64,000 bases of DNA from Paramarasmius palmivorus. Lineage: Eukaryota > Basidiomycota > Agaricomycetes > Agaricales > Marasmiaceae. The notes below the pieces were generated by a model. It made no database searches and was not told the DNA's origin. It worked only from the letters and a program-made list of their open reading frames with translations. The stretch's first letter is position 1. Each line of letters opens with the position of its first letter. Location of the stretch: contig JAYKXP010000018.1 of assembly GCA_037176845.1 (NCBI GenBank), positions 62,001-126,000 on the forward strand. Reading direction: 5' to 3'. Shown here piece after piece: positions 32,802 to 45,190 of the stretch. The translations under genes were made by a program, and so were the position numbers.

Positions 32802-35800
32802 ATGTCTCCCCCGCTGCCATCATCAGCCGGTACTGGAAACTGGCAAAACGGTACCGGTCAGCCCTCTCATATCCATTCTTCTTCTTCCTCTCACGCCGAC
32901 ATGATTCCAACCTCTTCTTTCTACGATCCAGATAACATATCCGACCAGGCTCAACAGTATCATGCTCAACGATACCAGGAGTGGATTGACTCGTATTCTG
33001 GAGGCCAACAGCAACAGCAGCAGCAACAGCATGTGCAACATCACCAACCGACACCAACAGCGGCAGGCTTTTCTTCAACCTCTTTCAGTTTCGTTCATCG
33101 TCTGGCAGACGGTCAGAGCCAATACGACTCTTTGCAGCAGCCTTATTCACAGCAAAATTCCGGTGGATACGGCTATTACGCGCAGCCGACGCAAAACTCG
33201 TATCCTCAGCAGCAGCAGCCGGGCGGTCATTACTATACCATTGACCAAGTAGCCCCAGCATCCAACCATTCCTCTCAATCACCAACTTCTTGGACAGGAC
33301 ACACTGAAGACACCATTCATAACGCATCTCATCCTAATCCGACACCTTCACCGACAACTTCCTCGCAGACCCATGATCAATACTCGCAGCTCCAGGACCA
33401 TGCGGCTCCAGCTCCAAAGCGAACTGTCGTCCACGTCACGACAACGCCCGCAGCCTCGAATCCATCTCAAAATCGTATCGCTGGCGGCAACGGGGGAAAA
33501 CGCAAACGTGCGGCTCGAAAATCACCAGGAGCGTCCACTTCGGCTCCAGATCGGCATACGCTCGATCAGAAGCGTAGTCGCTATAACGCCGATTTCACCG
33601 ACGAAGATAGCGAAGATGAAGATGGTGTGTTTGGAGGAGGTGGAATCAGCGTGGGTGTGGGCGGTTTGACTGGTGCGAACAGTCATAATAATATTGGCAA
33701 CGGGAGGAAGGGTAAAATGGTGCGACTGTAAGTGTTTTTTGACCCTGCTTTACCGCTCACCGCTCAACGTTGATGGAACTTCGCGCCTTCTTCACGTCCG
33801 ATAAACCTTGGAATTCCCCTACACGCGCGCTGATGGACCTAAAACCGGCAATTTCATCACACCGGATATCGTTGGTTCGTTCGATGAACGTGGTGCTCGT
33901 CCTCGTTGTGCACTCCAACACATTTGAATCACTTCTATTTCTTCTGATTTTTCCGCTTTGTATATCCTATGTCTTCCGTCCTTCCAACTTCCCCCTCATT
34001 TTGACTCATCATGAATCACTCTCCTCATCCGTTCTCATCGAATCCACAATATTTTTTCTGATCCTGGCTGTTCCTTACACGCAGCAGGCCCGGAGCATGT
34101 ACTCATTGCAAAAAATTGAAGGTAAGCATCGAAGCGCTGTCAACTCGTGTCATCTCAACCGTCGTGTCGTCACTTTCGATCCCGCTTTTCATTTTCCTTT
34201 CTCCGATGCAACTTATTGACTGATCAAAACTTCGGAATCATAGATGAAATGTGACTTTCCAGAAGGCGACAACACATGCAAGAGGTGCAAAACCGGAGGC
34301 CACGTTTGTATAGTCGAAGGCCGAAAGCCAAGGACCGCACCAAAGTAAGTTTCTTTTTGACTTAGCCCTCATTTTTTTTTTCTTTTGCCGTGTACTTTTG
34401 TGTTATTCGGCTTGACCTTTCACTTTCCCCGAACTCGTCCCAACACGCGCCCATGCACGCCACTGGCGTATCGGTAACCGGCAGAATGCCGAGCCTCGGT
34501 CACCGGGGTAGGCGGTCAGGGGATAACTTTCACAGGCGCTATGCTCGCGCCTATCCCCCGATATAGCTGTCGATAGTCAATCAACTCCTTATGAAGGCGT
34601 TCGGGACGTACACATTTCCTCCGAAGTCGTGTGCCAGGTCTTTCCGGCATTCAAGGAGTAGTCATCCTCCTAATCGGGACATGTAGAACGACATCTCGCC
34701 TAGTTCCTCGACAAGGGGTGTCTATTGATCACCTATATATATGTCGGAAGGAATTTTCTGTCTTGCATCGTATACTCGATTTCAGCGATGAGTTCATCTG
34801 GTTCCTCGTCGTGTCCATCGTCGCCTACATTTTCAGAGCCCCTTGAGGTTTCGATAGACGATGCTCCCTCGCCTCTTTCCTCACCTGGTTCATCAGTGTC
34901 TGACCTACCTTTTGAACCCCCGTTTAGCAAACGAGAATACCTGCTTGCGCAAATCAGGCAAAAGGACGCCATCATCGAGTCGTTGCTGAAGCAGGTGAGC
35001 TAGACACATTGCCAAAAGTGGGAGGCTTGCTGAACGGTTGACCTCGAATTCAGCTTCACAACCCGTATCTAGCGACACCTCTGTCTATCGCATCGTATCG
35101 CATGGCCACTTCTCCATCGGACTCTGGCAACCGCAATGTCTTGGCTTGGCTTGACCGGTTACAGTCCAGCGTGCAGAGTGCCGGTGGCAAAGTGGGATCA
35201 AGAGCATTCAAGGATGCAAGAGGCGACCACAGCGCAGTTGATGATGATGACTCAGAGGATGATCATCTCACCCATGCACAGCGTTTTGGACTTGTTCCCG
35301 TAAACTCTGATGGTCCCAAGGAGCCCGGTGTGAATGGAGGCGACGGCGATAACAGTGACGATGGCGACGAAAAGCTCCAGTCCAGTCTCCCAGATTCGCA
35401 CGTGCCCTTGGGACTCATCGCCAATTTGAGTTTGAGCAACAATACCAAGGCACGAAATGCGAAGAAGGAAGGCAAAGAAGATCTTCTGGATGAAGCGGAT
35501 TTGGATGATGATAATGTCGTGCGTAGTAGTTTTTGTCAAGCTGAGCTCCGGTGGCGGGCTAACCAGTTGGGTTTTAACAGGGGGTGGCAAATGATACCTA
35601 TTTTATGCCAGGTAATGTCTTTATATCCGGTTTCTTTAGTGATGACTGACCTCTTTCGTTTGCGGCTATGTCACAGGTCCTGCAACTGATCTTGACATCC
35701 GTGCGACCTTGATTGAGCAACATAGTCCGCCGGAGATTCTTGTCCACGGATTAGTTACCCCAGATGATGTGGATCGTCTTTTCGAAATGTCTGTTTATTT

Positions 35801-38178
35801 CGTCCTTCGGAACCTTATTGCAATACTAACTCCTTTGGTGTACAGATTCTACACTCGTGTTAATGTGAGTTCTGTTGTACCTCCTGATTTTCAGGTAACA
35901 TCAACTCTTTCACTCTAGCCCTTTGTATCATTGCTAGACCCCGTTCTACACACGCCGGCATCTACTTTCGCCAGATGTCCCTTTTTGTTCACCGTCAGTA
36001 AGTATCTTCCGGCGTTAAAATCTCCGGACTCTCCATACTGAAAATAGTCGTAATCAGTCTGTGCTGTCTCGTCAAGATATTACGCTGAGAAATCAGAAAT
36101 CTATCCGATTGCGATGCACTTTGCGAAACACTCTGCGGCAAATGCTCTCGTAGATGGATGGAAATCTGTTGAGTTGTGTCAGGCGTACATCTTAATGAGT
36201 ATCTATGCCGTTCCCGCTCGTCGTTGGGAGGAAGACCGGAGTTGGCTATACACGGGTTTGGCTATCAGGTGAGCTGACAGGTTTTGATTTTAGTGTCCGG
36301 GGAATTTAACACCGGTGTTACACCACCAGGATTGCCACGGATTTGAATCTTCACCAATTGCCAGCGACGAAACCCCATAACGAGAAACAAGAGCGCGAAG
36401 TTCTAAATAGAACACGGGTCTGGATGATGTGTTTCAATTTGGATAGGTCAACTGCGACACAATTCGGGAAACCTTCCACCATTAAGGAAGATTAGTATGT
36501 GCTCCGCTCCGACATACCCCCTTGGATACTGATTGTTGCTTATTTAGCATCATCCGCAACTCGGCTGACTGGTTCAAAAAGTCACCCTACAATCTGGATG
36601 TCAGTTTCCACTGTTCTTGTTTCTCCGTTCTCCAAAGCTGAAACACTTTCAAAGTTCGACGTCCATCTATGTGGTCACACAGCGCTTCTGCGGATCGTAG
36701 CTCGGTTCCATGAGGAGATATTCTCAGACTCCAGCTCCCCTAGCGGGCTCAACAAGGTAGGAGTTCAAGCCTATGCAAGCAACTCGATAATGACACGATT
36801 CTTCGTATAGCGTGTAGATTTCCGCACAGTTACGATGAATCACGACGCACACTTGACACAATTTGAAGAAGAATGGACTAGGCGATTTGCTGAGTGTTTG
36901 AAGCCTGGTGGTATGTTGCGGTGTTATAACAGTGCAGCAACGTGTACTCACACATGGTTCTATAGACCAGGGCGCTGAATTCAGATGCAAGCTTCTCCCA
37001 TTGTACGTTCACTTCAAAACACCGGTTATGTCGTTGCTGAAGTAATGGTTCTACAGCTTGGTTGCATACTCGCGGTTAGTTATGTTCTCCTTTGGATTCC
37101 AGCAAGCATATCAGCGAGGGGTCCAGCAAGGCGACAACATTTTCCTTACCAAGGTGAACCTCGATTCATCTAGCCATTAGAATGGTTTGATTGACGCTAC
37201 TAATGTCAGTGCCTCGAGTCCGCCAAGGGTGTCATTACCTGTATGGTGGATTCCCTCGCTCCGAGTGGATACATGCGTTATGCTCCAGATGGTATGACTC
37301 CAAGTTTACGAGCGCTGAAATGTAATTGACACCTAGAATAGGACACTTTGTATTTGCTTCGTTTGCATCTGCTTTCCTACTCAAGGTATGCATTTCACAA
37401 TTATATGGTAATGTTTTACTTGACTCACTCTTTCCCGCAGCTTCTTCGACCCGAATTCGCGAGTCTACTCCCGAAGGAGGAAGGTTCTGAAATCTATCAG
37501 CTCATTGGACGCTTGATCCAAACGCTGAGCTCTCCATCTATCGCCATTGATGATCGTCATACGCCGAAATTGTATGCACGTTTCCTTGCGGGGCTCCTTT
37601 CGCATCATCGGCGAGATGGTGCCACAGTCGGCCGTTTACACCCACAGCCGCCGCCTCAGCAACAACTGCAATCGAGACCATCAGCAGACTATGCTCAGCC
37701 TCATACGTCGACAATGTCCACCTTCTCGGTGTCGCAGGGCTCACAGGAGCAGAGCTCTCATCAAAGTTTCTCGCAGAATACATTCAGGAGTACCGATATG
37801 TCAACGCCCATCTATCGACCTGAGGCTACATACACTGCTGGTGCAGGCGCCATCCAGTTTGACGTGGACCCGAACTTGATGAACTTTGATGGTAGTACGG
37901 GTTCTGAAGGAGATATGCTGGCGGCGATGCAAGCTCTCAAGAATCCCAATTGGTGGAACAATATGATGATGCCTGGGTATGTCACCCTCCGGAAGTGCTT
38001 TGTCCTTTGACTGATAATCTTCATCAGATTCTCATGGCCCGAAACCCACTCTTCCCCGTCCAACTCCTCGAACTCCCCGACGCCACCCAGTGCTCATCAC
38101 CACCACCACCATCACCATCAGCCCGCTGCAAACTACGGTATATTCCATGCCGCCCCGCAGCAGATACCTGGATATTGA
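32802..38178 (+). CDS. Zn2Cys6 fungal-specific transcription factor
   Basis: The first exon (32802-33728) is Gln/Ser/Pro-rich, with a polyQ run coded by CAG/CAA repeats near 33006-33030 and a basic segment GGKRKRAARKS. The binuclear zinc cluster spans two exons, ACTHCKKLK then MKCDFPEGDNTCKRCKTGGH, with all six cysteines in place. A 583-nt intron (34345-34927) separates it from the coiled linker NKREYLLAQIRQKDAIIES. The middle region carries the fungal transcription-factor domain: ICAVSSRYYAEKSE, VELCQAYILMSIYAVPARRW and TDLNLHQLPATKPHNEKQER. The tail is Gln-rich, has an ESAKGVITCMVDSLAP block before it, and ends with a run of seven His. It acts in the nucleus as a dimeric regulator; targets are unknown. 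Confidence 0.85.
34345..34927 (+). other. Unusually long, structured intron in the transcription-factor gene
   Basis: At 583 nt this intron is about ten times the usual length here. It contains GC-rich hairpins at about 34480-34565: CCGAG-C-CTCGG, CGGCA-GAA-TGCCG, and a longer one in which GGGGATA with AGGCGC pairs with GCGCCTATCCCC. Its last 140 nt include an ATG at 34788 that reads in frame into the next exon. Confidence 0.6.
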
Positions 38179-39130
38179 ACGTCTGGAAATTGGCTCAATT
38201 GATTTGTACATCTTCTGTGATAATATGTCGATTTACTGTAAGTCAAATTATGATAGATATCGTTGTTACACTTGTATTCTTCTTGTCTGTTGTCTTGCAT
38301 TGCATCTCCTAGTTAACGTGTCTGGTGGATTCTGTGTCCTGTATTCTTGATAAAACCACTATTGTACTGATTTTCATGCGCCCAATTGGGGGTATTATTG
38401 TAACTGCGTGATTACAGCCATAGTCGCCTTCCCGAAAGCCATGGAAGACGAGCGATTTTTCGTCATCTTTGCCCTGCTTTGGATCGAGAACCTCGTGTCC
38501 AAGCTGCATGAAGTTGGCAGGTCATGCCGGGTCTAGAAACCGAAAAAATGATTAATCCAAGGTCAAAAACAAGTGCCTCAACAATGCTCTACTTATTCGA
38601 GAAATATCCCTGCCTTTTTAACTCGTTCGAAGGGTGAGAACGGGAATCGGAAGTTGCCGCCAGCGAAAGAAGCTAACATTCCCACAAGCCACGTGTAAAC
38701 ATAGCCGGGTTCCGAATCCGAGGAACGGAAGGCCTGTCTGCCAGAGCTATCATTCAAACCACCACCTTAAGGTCTGGCTTCTATCTCGCTCACACGACCT
38801 CTCGCACGTTATCTGCGCCCGTTTCTCTGTTTCTGTGAGCAGTAAATTCAATACTAATAAGGGAAGCCCAAGATGTACGCCTACGTTCTGATTTTCAGCC
38901 GAATCCCTTGGGCACAATCAAGGCTCATTCTCGCATCAAGTCATGGATGATCGAAGAATGAATGTCACTGTGCAGGGCATTGGTCGACCCTTGCACCTCA
39001 TTGCGGCTTCGTTTTGTGTGATACTCTTATCTGATCGCGTGCTTATTACTTATGGCGAGATCCCGCGCCCGGTTATAAACTTGGCTCGCTCCTGACTTGG
39101 AATTATCCCTCTTGAATAGAGCTCAAAATC
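38179..39130. other. Intergenic; TATA-like box before the dioxygenase
   Basis: No gene is supported. Near 39073 a TTATAAAC box lies about 57 nt before the dioxygenase start, which is a plausible core promoter. The remainder shows only short open frames. Confidence 0.45.
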
Positions 39131-40707
39131 ATGGTTGCAGCACCTGCTATTTCACCATTCTCTTCTGCTTTACACCTCGGCTCTCTTGATGTATACGACT
39201 CATACGATAATACTCCGCACATTGGAACAGTTTTCCCCACAGTCCAGTTATCAGAACTCCTGGAGAAACCCAACTCTGATGTATTCCTCAAAGACCTTGC
39301 AAATCTAGTTTCCCAACGTGGTGTTGTTTTCTTCCGCAACCAGGATATTGCGATAGACCAACAACTCGAACTCGGAGAGAGGTTGGGTAGGCTTTCGGGA
39401 AAGCCAGAAACTAGCACCCTTCACAAGCACCCGATATCGGAAGATACCCCAGAATTAGGTGCTGAGGTTTCTGTGATTTCTTCTATGGAGTGCGTGTTAT
39501 CCTGCTTGCTGAATGATACCCAGTTGGTTCGCTGATTGAAACACCTCAGTGGAATCGCACGCGCCGGAAACCATCGAAGTCTCAAAGCAAGTATGGCTTC
39601 TCCTCTCCTTCAGTATACCAGCCGGCTCATTTAGCAATTCTTCCTTCTCCTCCCTCCTATCATATTTGTCGCTCCCGTGGTTCCATCGCTGTCATAGGTC
39701 AAGGCTGGCATTCGGACATCACCTTTGAAAAAGTGCCGTCGGATTACGCTGTTAGTTCGTTCTTCTATGGCTACTATCACGAAGCACGTGCGCTGAACGG
39801 AAGGGTAGATTCTCAAGATTCACACTCTGCCTGAGAGTGAGTTCCTGTGTAGAATATCTCATTTCGGTGATTGATCATCATGCTACCTGTAGCTGGCGGT
39901 GACACCCTTGTGAGTCACCTTCATATCTTCAACTACATTCACTCATGTTGTCCTCTCCTGCTAGTGGGCCAGTGGTTACGAGGCATATGACAGACTATCT
40001 CCTGCGTACCAAAGATTTCTCGAAGGTCTCACAGCTATTCACAACGCGGACTTCTTTAATGAGGTATGATATTTTGACATCTCTTGAATCACACGTTCGT
40101 CTTCTTACGTTTCCAAGTACGCCCTCAAACGCGGTTTGACTGTTCAAGATCCACGGGGCTCGCCGGAGAACACTGGTTCCAATCTAACGGCAGTTCAGTG
40201 AGTTCTCGGAGCATCAGGGTTCCCTTGACTTATCTCATGATGTCCAATAGTCCAGTAATCCGTACGAACCCTGTCACAGGCTACAAGACTGTTTTCGTCA
40301 ACAGGACATTCACGAAGCGTATCGTCGAACTGAGTCCTGACGAGAGCGACGATGTACTCGACTATCTCTCAAGACACATTGCTGAGAATCATGATCTTCA
40401 GGCTGGTTATTTCGCCGTCCCGTGACAATGACATTCGCTTACTCGACGTCGAAACCTTGCAGGTCCGATTCAAGTGGAACAAGAATGACGTTGCGATTTG
40501 GGATAACAGGGTGACTTTCCATACTGCCACGTACGTCAGCTATGATTATTACAGTAAATGGTTGAATCTCATCTATGTCGTAGACACGACTATGAAGGGC
40601 ATCGACAGGGTAACCGCGTCGTTAGTATTGGTGAGAAACCGTACTTTGACCCCAAGTCAAAGTCTCGCAGAGCAGCGTTGGGCGCAAAGCCTGCTATCGT
40701 CGTTTGA
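39131..40707 (+). CDS. TauD/TfdA-type alpha-ketoglutarate-dependent dioxygenase
   Basis: About seven exons encode an Fe(II)/2-oxoglutarate oxygenase of the taurine/sulfonate dioxygenase family, which releases sulfite from organosulfonates or hydroxylates related acids. Marks in order are LVSQRGVVFFRNQDI, ELGERLGRLSGKPETSTLHK, the iron HxD motif in GWHSDITFEKVPSDY, GGDTLWASGYEAYDRLSP, HPVIRTNPVTGYKTVFVN, and the distal His and Arg region DNRVTFHTATYDYEGHRQGN. The C-terminus ends RRAALGAKPAIVV. Several introns interrupt the reading, but all core ligands are recoverable. In fungi such genes often serve sulfur scavenging; the exact substrate cannot be read from sequence. It is convergent with the permease that ends at 40889. 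Confidence 0.88.
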
Positions 40708-40888
40708 GCAAAGCTCTACGTATCTTACATTTCATTGTCGTTTTTCTTTCCGTGTATGTACCATCTAAGAATGCAAGGGCTATATGTGTCTCTTCATGGA
40801 TGTTGCTGCGAAGGAGGTTTGAGAGCAAAAGAATTGCAGGTCGTGAACGGAGTCGTTGCGGAGGCATAATATTGGTACAGTAGTACAT

Positions 40889-42927
40889 CTACACAGCATT
40901 GCTGGCACAAGAGAACACACCACCGACCGTCTGAGCATGGTAGGAGTCGATGATGGACTGTATGGATACCTGTACTGTGGATCAGCATGGATTCCGCAAC
41001 TAGAAGATAGACGCACATAAGTCCCCGCGACGAGGACGTACAGACCAAGCAGTATGAAGAAGTAGTTGACGACAGTCTGGATAGACTTTGACGTGCTCTC
41101 CCATCTCTTCTTCCCTGGGTTGAGTTCAAGATATGCCATAGCCCAAAAGATGAATCTGGCACAAATAGAATCAGCTTGTTTCATAAGGATACCTAACATT
41201 GAAGAAGCCTACCCAAACCAGCCATCTACAAAGGTATTAGAATGAGCTTCATGCCAAAGAGTTCGTACGACATACCGAACAATGAGCTCATAAGACTCAA
41301 CATATCCGAGAAGAAGGGAATGACTTCGGCGATGATGAACGCAACGACCCAGGTAACCGCCAGTATTCCAGACCAAGCACTCCATCCTACGAATGTGTTC
41401 GAGTGTCGATGGTGGGAATCCTTGAAGAGACGGAAAAAGACAAAGCGAGCTGAGACCGCCTGCCGGGAAACATGGGCATACCTTTAGGATAGAAGACAAG
41501 GGAACATACCGAGTACAGGGAACCCAAGTATACGATCGTGGGAATTGCAAATGAGAAGGCAATCTTCTTGTATGGCTCTTGAAGAGAACCGAAAGCGGGA
41601 GAGGTTATGTATTGATTACCTGCGACATCATTTCGGGGTTAGGTTGGACCACACCAGCCAGACCAGGTTACGCACCAATGTAGTGATACATGATTGCGCC
41701 ACAGAGCGAGAAGACAACCATCTCTGCAATCGTAACAGCCCACAAAGCTGAACGGTCTTTGTTAGCAGCGCTCGCATCTGTAGCCAGTGAAGAGTATAAG
41801 AGTACCTTTGGGAAAGTCAAGCGGGTTCTCCATTTCGGCGATAAACTGGAACAATCGTGCAGTATCTCAGACATGCTGGGAAGTACATAACTCACAGATG
41901 GAAGTGTAATTTGGCCTATGAAGGTGTAGGAGATGTTCAAGAAAGCAGACATACCTGAGGCGGATAAGCGTCTTCAGTATAACAAGATTATAGGAACACA
42001 TGTCTCACCAGCAACGTATGTTGTGCCAGGAAGTGATATCGCTGTAACAACCGGCTCATCTCCCGCAATATATCCAAAAGGGTGGTCTTGTATCCCAGCA
42101 AATACTATGGCGAGCAGAACGGCAATCCCCATAGTCACGGCACTGAAGGTGCCTAAATGAGCCAGCTGGCTTAGTGTACGTGGTAAAGATACAACAAAGC
42201 AAACAATGGCTGATATGACCTGGGTTCATCTGGTGAGCGATTATCGGGGTGAACGGACAAGATACGAACAGAGAAAATGATAGTACACCGGGAGGAGTTC
42301 GTCAACGTGTTGAGTAGTCGCGCGCCGACAAGAACGTGAAGAGCTGCAAGTGCTGTCAGATCTGTCGTACACTGTTTAAGTCAATAACACACCTTGGATG
42401 AACGTGTTGTTCAGGATGAAAAGCACGGCGGTGGCATTGTATGCTATCTGTGAGCCTCCAAAAAGTTTCCTTCCGATATCACACACGTCTCGGATATCTG
42501 GGTGCTTCAGGCAGTAACGCCACAGAATGAGGGATGTGTAAAGGACCGTGGCGGCCACGACGAGTGTAACAATAAGTCCGGGTACGAGACCAAGAATTGA
42601 GAAGGACCTAATGAGAGCGTAAGATGTATTTTATTCTATATCGCTTATCCACCTGCTTACCAAGGGAAAGAAAGAATCGCCAGACATATGTATTCCGAGA
42701 ACAAGAGCGCAGCTGTCTATAGGAACTGTTAGCTATGGACCCTTGTAGTGTGAATGACCGCTCACCTTCTGCCACGAACATGAGCGATATTTGATTTCAT
42801 GGTCTTTCTCCCTCTCAATCTGCGCTCCAACGCTGACTACACTCGAACCCTCCAAACTTGAAGCGTCTAATTTCTCGTCGCCCCCCTCGAGACTAGCGCT
42901 CGATTTCTTCTTGATCGAAGATGCCAT
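40889..42927 (-). CDS. Neutral amino-acid permease, Mtr-like (copy 2)
   Basis: This is the minus-strand paralogue of the permease at 26338-28394. It starts MASSIKKKSSASLEGGDE. It shares with copy 1 the stretches GAQIEREKDHEIKYRSCSWQ, RYCLKHPDIRDVCDIG, LWAVTIAEMVVFSLCGA and GLYVLVAGTYV, and ends GGVFSCASNAV. Here the first intron has a normal GTGAGC donor after TGGCAGAAG, so this copy looks intact. The protein should be a plasma-membrane proton symporter of neutral amino acids. The two copies face each other across about 12.5 kb, so the block between them could invert by recombination. Confidence 0.85.
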
Positions 42928-44464
42928 TTCCGTTTGAGCTTGCACGTCCAAGGGTCTAAGTCGCAAGTTATTGCACTTGATATGGCGAGCAGTGATTAGG
43001 AAGAAAGCTTCGATTCTCGCGGGAAGATATCCAGTGACTTTGAAGACGAGATAGCGATCTTCCCTTCATTTTTGCTCTATTTGGTGAAACCCACAGGTCG
43101 ACACTGGAGAGAACTAGTTGCTGCGCCAGTACCTGATGTATTGAAAAGTGGATCTTTTCCCTTTGATGATCAGATTCACTGTTCTCCCGAGACTGAATCA
43201 TGGTGGGAACGTTACTACACGTGTTAAGTAGGAGCGTGGAGCCGAGTCATGGCCATAGCCAAACAATGCCATCGGATCATAAGGTTTTCAGCTTGACTTT
43301 GACCACTTTGGTGTGCATCTGGTGCGCACCGTCGCCAGGGCCCAGGATTTTTTTTGAAGACGTATATGCGACGTCCAAGAACATAGATGACCGAATCAAG
43401 TGTCGGTATATAAATACTCGTACAATTTGGTGCTATCGGCGGTATGTTTGCGCGTGTTTTCCGTGACTGTATTGAAACTAACTATCTTTTACGGTCTCCC
43501 GTTTCCCACTTCATTTGGCTAGATACGAAAGACTCGCACCGCTTCGCCCGTTTCTTCTCACAGGATGCTTCGAAATGTTATCATGGGTTGCTTGTGGTGA
43601 GTTCTCCTGTGAGCTAGTGGTTTTTATATGATCGTATCAGGTTCTTGATAGATGAACGAATTCCAAAAATTGTGATGGTCTCCAACTCGTGAATGTAGGC
43701 TACTATATCAACGTTCTTCATGCGGGCTCACAGCTACCGAATATCATTTTGGCTCCAAAAGCACTCCCGTCCATTGACTTGAAACCGAGACGATAGCCAT
43801 CTTTGTGTGTTAACATGAGGAGTGCAAATCAAAGGCCTCCGCCTTCAATGATACGAGCAGATCGTGGGTCCAATGGTTTTTGTGAGTTTAACATGCCAAT
43901 TCAACACCACAAGTTCATTCTCATGAAAACTGCGACCATTATGGGCACTTTCAGGTCTTCGCTTTATTCTAAATAAGTACTGATGTATACAGTACATTGG
44001 GGGCAGCCGATGGGTTTGATTCCCGATAAAACCTGCGAACCTGGCGTAAGGAAGCAACGAGCAGGGAGCCGTAAAATGGAGAGCCCGCTCGCTTTGATGC
44101 CCCGTGAGTCAAAATGTGTCTGTAAATAATTTAACGTACCAAAAATATTTATTCTATTGTTTTCCCTGGTTTCTATGTACCACGAAATGCTGAGATACGC
44201 GCAGTACACAAAGACTAACGTGTGGAAGGGTGAGAACTGCTTATTAAGCTCAGTTCAAAATACTACAAGCGTCAATCAACCGCAGAGCATTACAATACTC
44301 TCAGAGCTTTCGCACACCGATGAATACCAGAAGGGCCCCCCGGAGTATTGGGTAATACCCTGAAGGAACACTTGGTCATTGCACCAGTACTTCCATACCC
44401 CAAGGTCACTGGGTGAGCTCAGAGCTCTGGTGGTTTTCCTTTACTCTAACTATCTCTGATTATA
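42928..44464. other. Intergenic before the satellite
   Basis: No gene is recognised on either strand. A weak frame at 42968-43201 (-) is not family-like. The right end (from about 44200) already contains AGTATT/AATACTCT-type motifs that become dense further on. Confidence 0.4.
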
Positions 44465-45190
44465 GTATTGATTTACTGCAGCCTACGACGATCCAGCCAC
44501 CAAGTATCACAAAACTCTGAAGAAAAAGAAGTGACGCACAGTATCCACTTACCCCAGATTACGACGGCCGAGTCTCAGGGAATCGCAATACTTTGAAAGG
44601 CGAGCGAGACTTAGTACCGATTTACCCCAGCTTACGACGACCCAGTTTCAGAGTATCACAGAACTCTGAAGGAAAGCGGATATAGTATCAATTTACCCCA
44701 GCTTACGACGGTCCAGTCTCAGAGAATCACAAAACTTTCGAAAGGCAAGCGAGACTTAGTATCAATTTACCCCAGCTTACGATTACCCAGTCTCAGAGTA
44801 TCACAAAACTCTCGAAAGGTAAGCGAGATATAGTATCATTTTACCCCAGCTTACGATTACCCAGTCTCAGAGTATCACAAAACTCTCGAAAGGTAAGCAA
44901 GATATAGTATCATTTTACCCCAGCTTACGATTACCCAGTCTCAGAGTATCACAAAACTCTCGAAAGGTAAGCGAGATATAGTATCATTTTACCCCAGCTT
45001 TTGACGGTTCAGTCTCAGAGTATCACAAAACTCTCGAAAGGTAAGCGAGATATAGTATCATTTTACCCCAACTTACGACGACCCAGTCTCAGAGTATCAC
45101 AGAACTCGGAAGGAACGCACATATCACAGTATCGATTTACCTCAGCTTACAACGACCTAGCTTCGAGTTTGTATAATTTCGGTTTCCACC
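44465..45190 (+). repeat. Tandem satellite, about ten copies of a 74-bp unit
   Basis: Units begin AGTATC followed by ATTTACCCCAGCTTACGA, then a (G/A)CCCAGTCTCAGAGTATCA segment, and end near AAGGTAAGCGAGATAT. The middle copies (about 44760-45060) are almost identical; the outer ones drift. Each unit contains GAGT-ATCACAAA-ACTC, a short hairpin related to the palindromes scattered across 45.2-46.0 kb and 60.3-63.3 kb. Confidence 0.9.

Noticed and set aside
34788..34927. Ser/Pro-rich frame as a normal internal exon of the transcription factor
   Set aside because: Joining it to the zinc-cluster exon breaks the frame at every AG tried; only the CGTTTAG acceptor at 34927 keeps frame, so it is kept solely as a possible alternative start.
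39131..40707. TET/JBP-type oxygenase associated with KDZ elements
   Set aside because: The iron motif and surrounding blocks fit the TauD/TfdA family, and the gene lies outside the KDZ region.
44465..45190. Repeat array considered as CRISPR
   Set aside because: Units are contiguous 74-bp copies without unique spacers, in a eukaryotic genome; this is a satellite.
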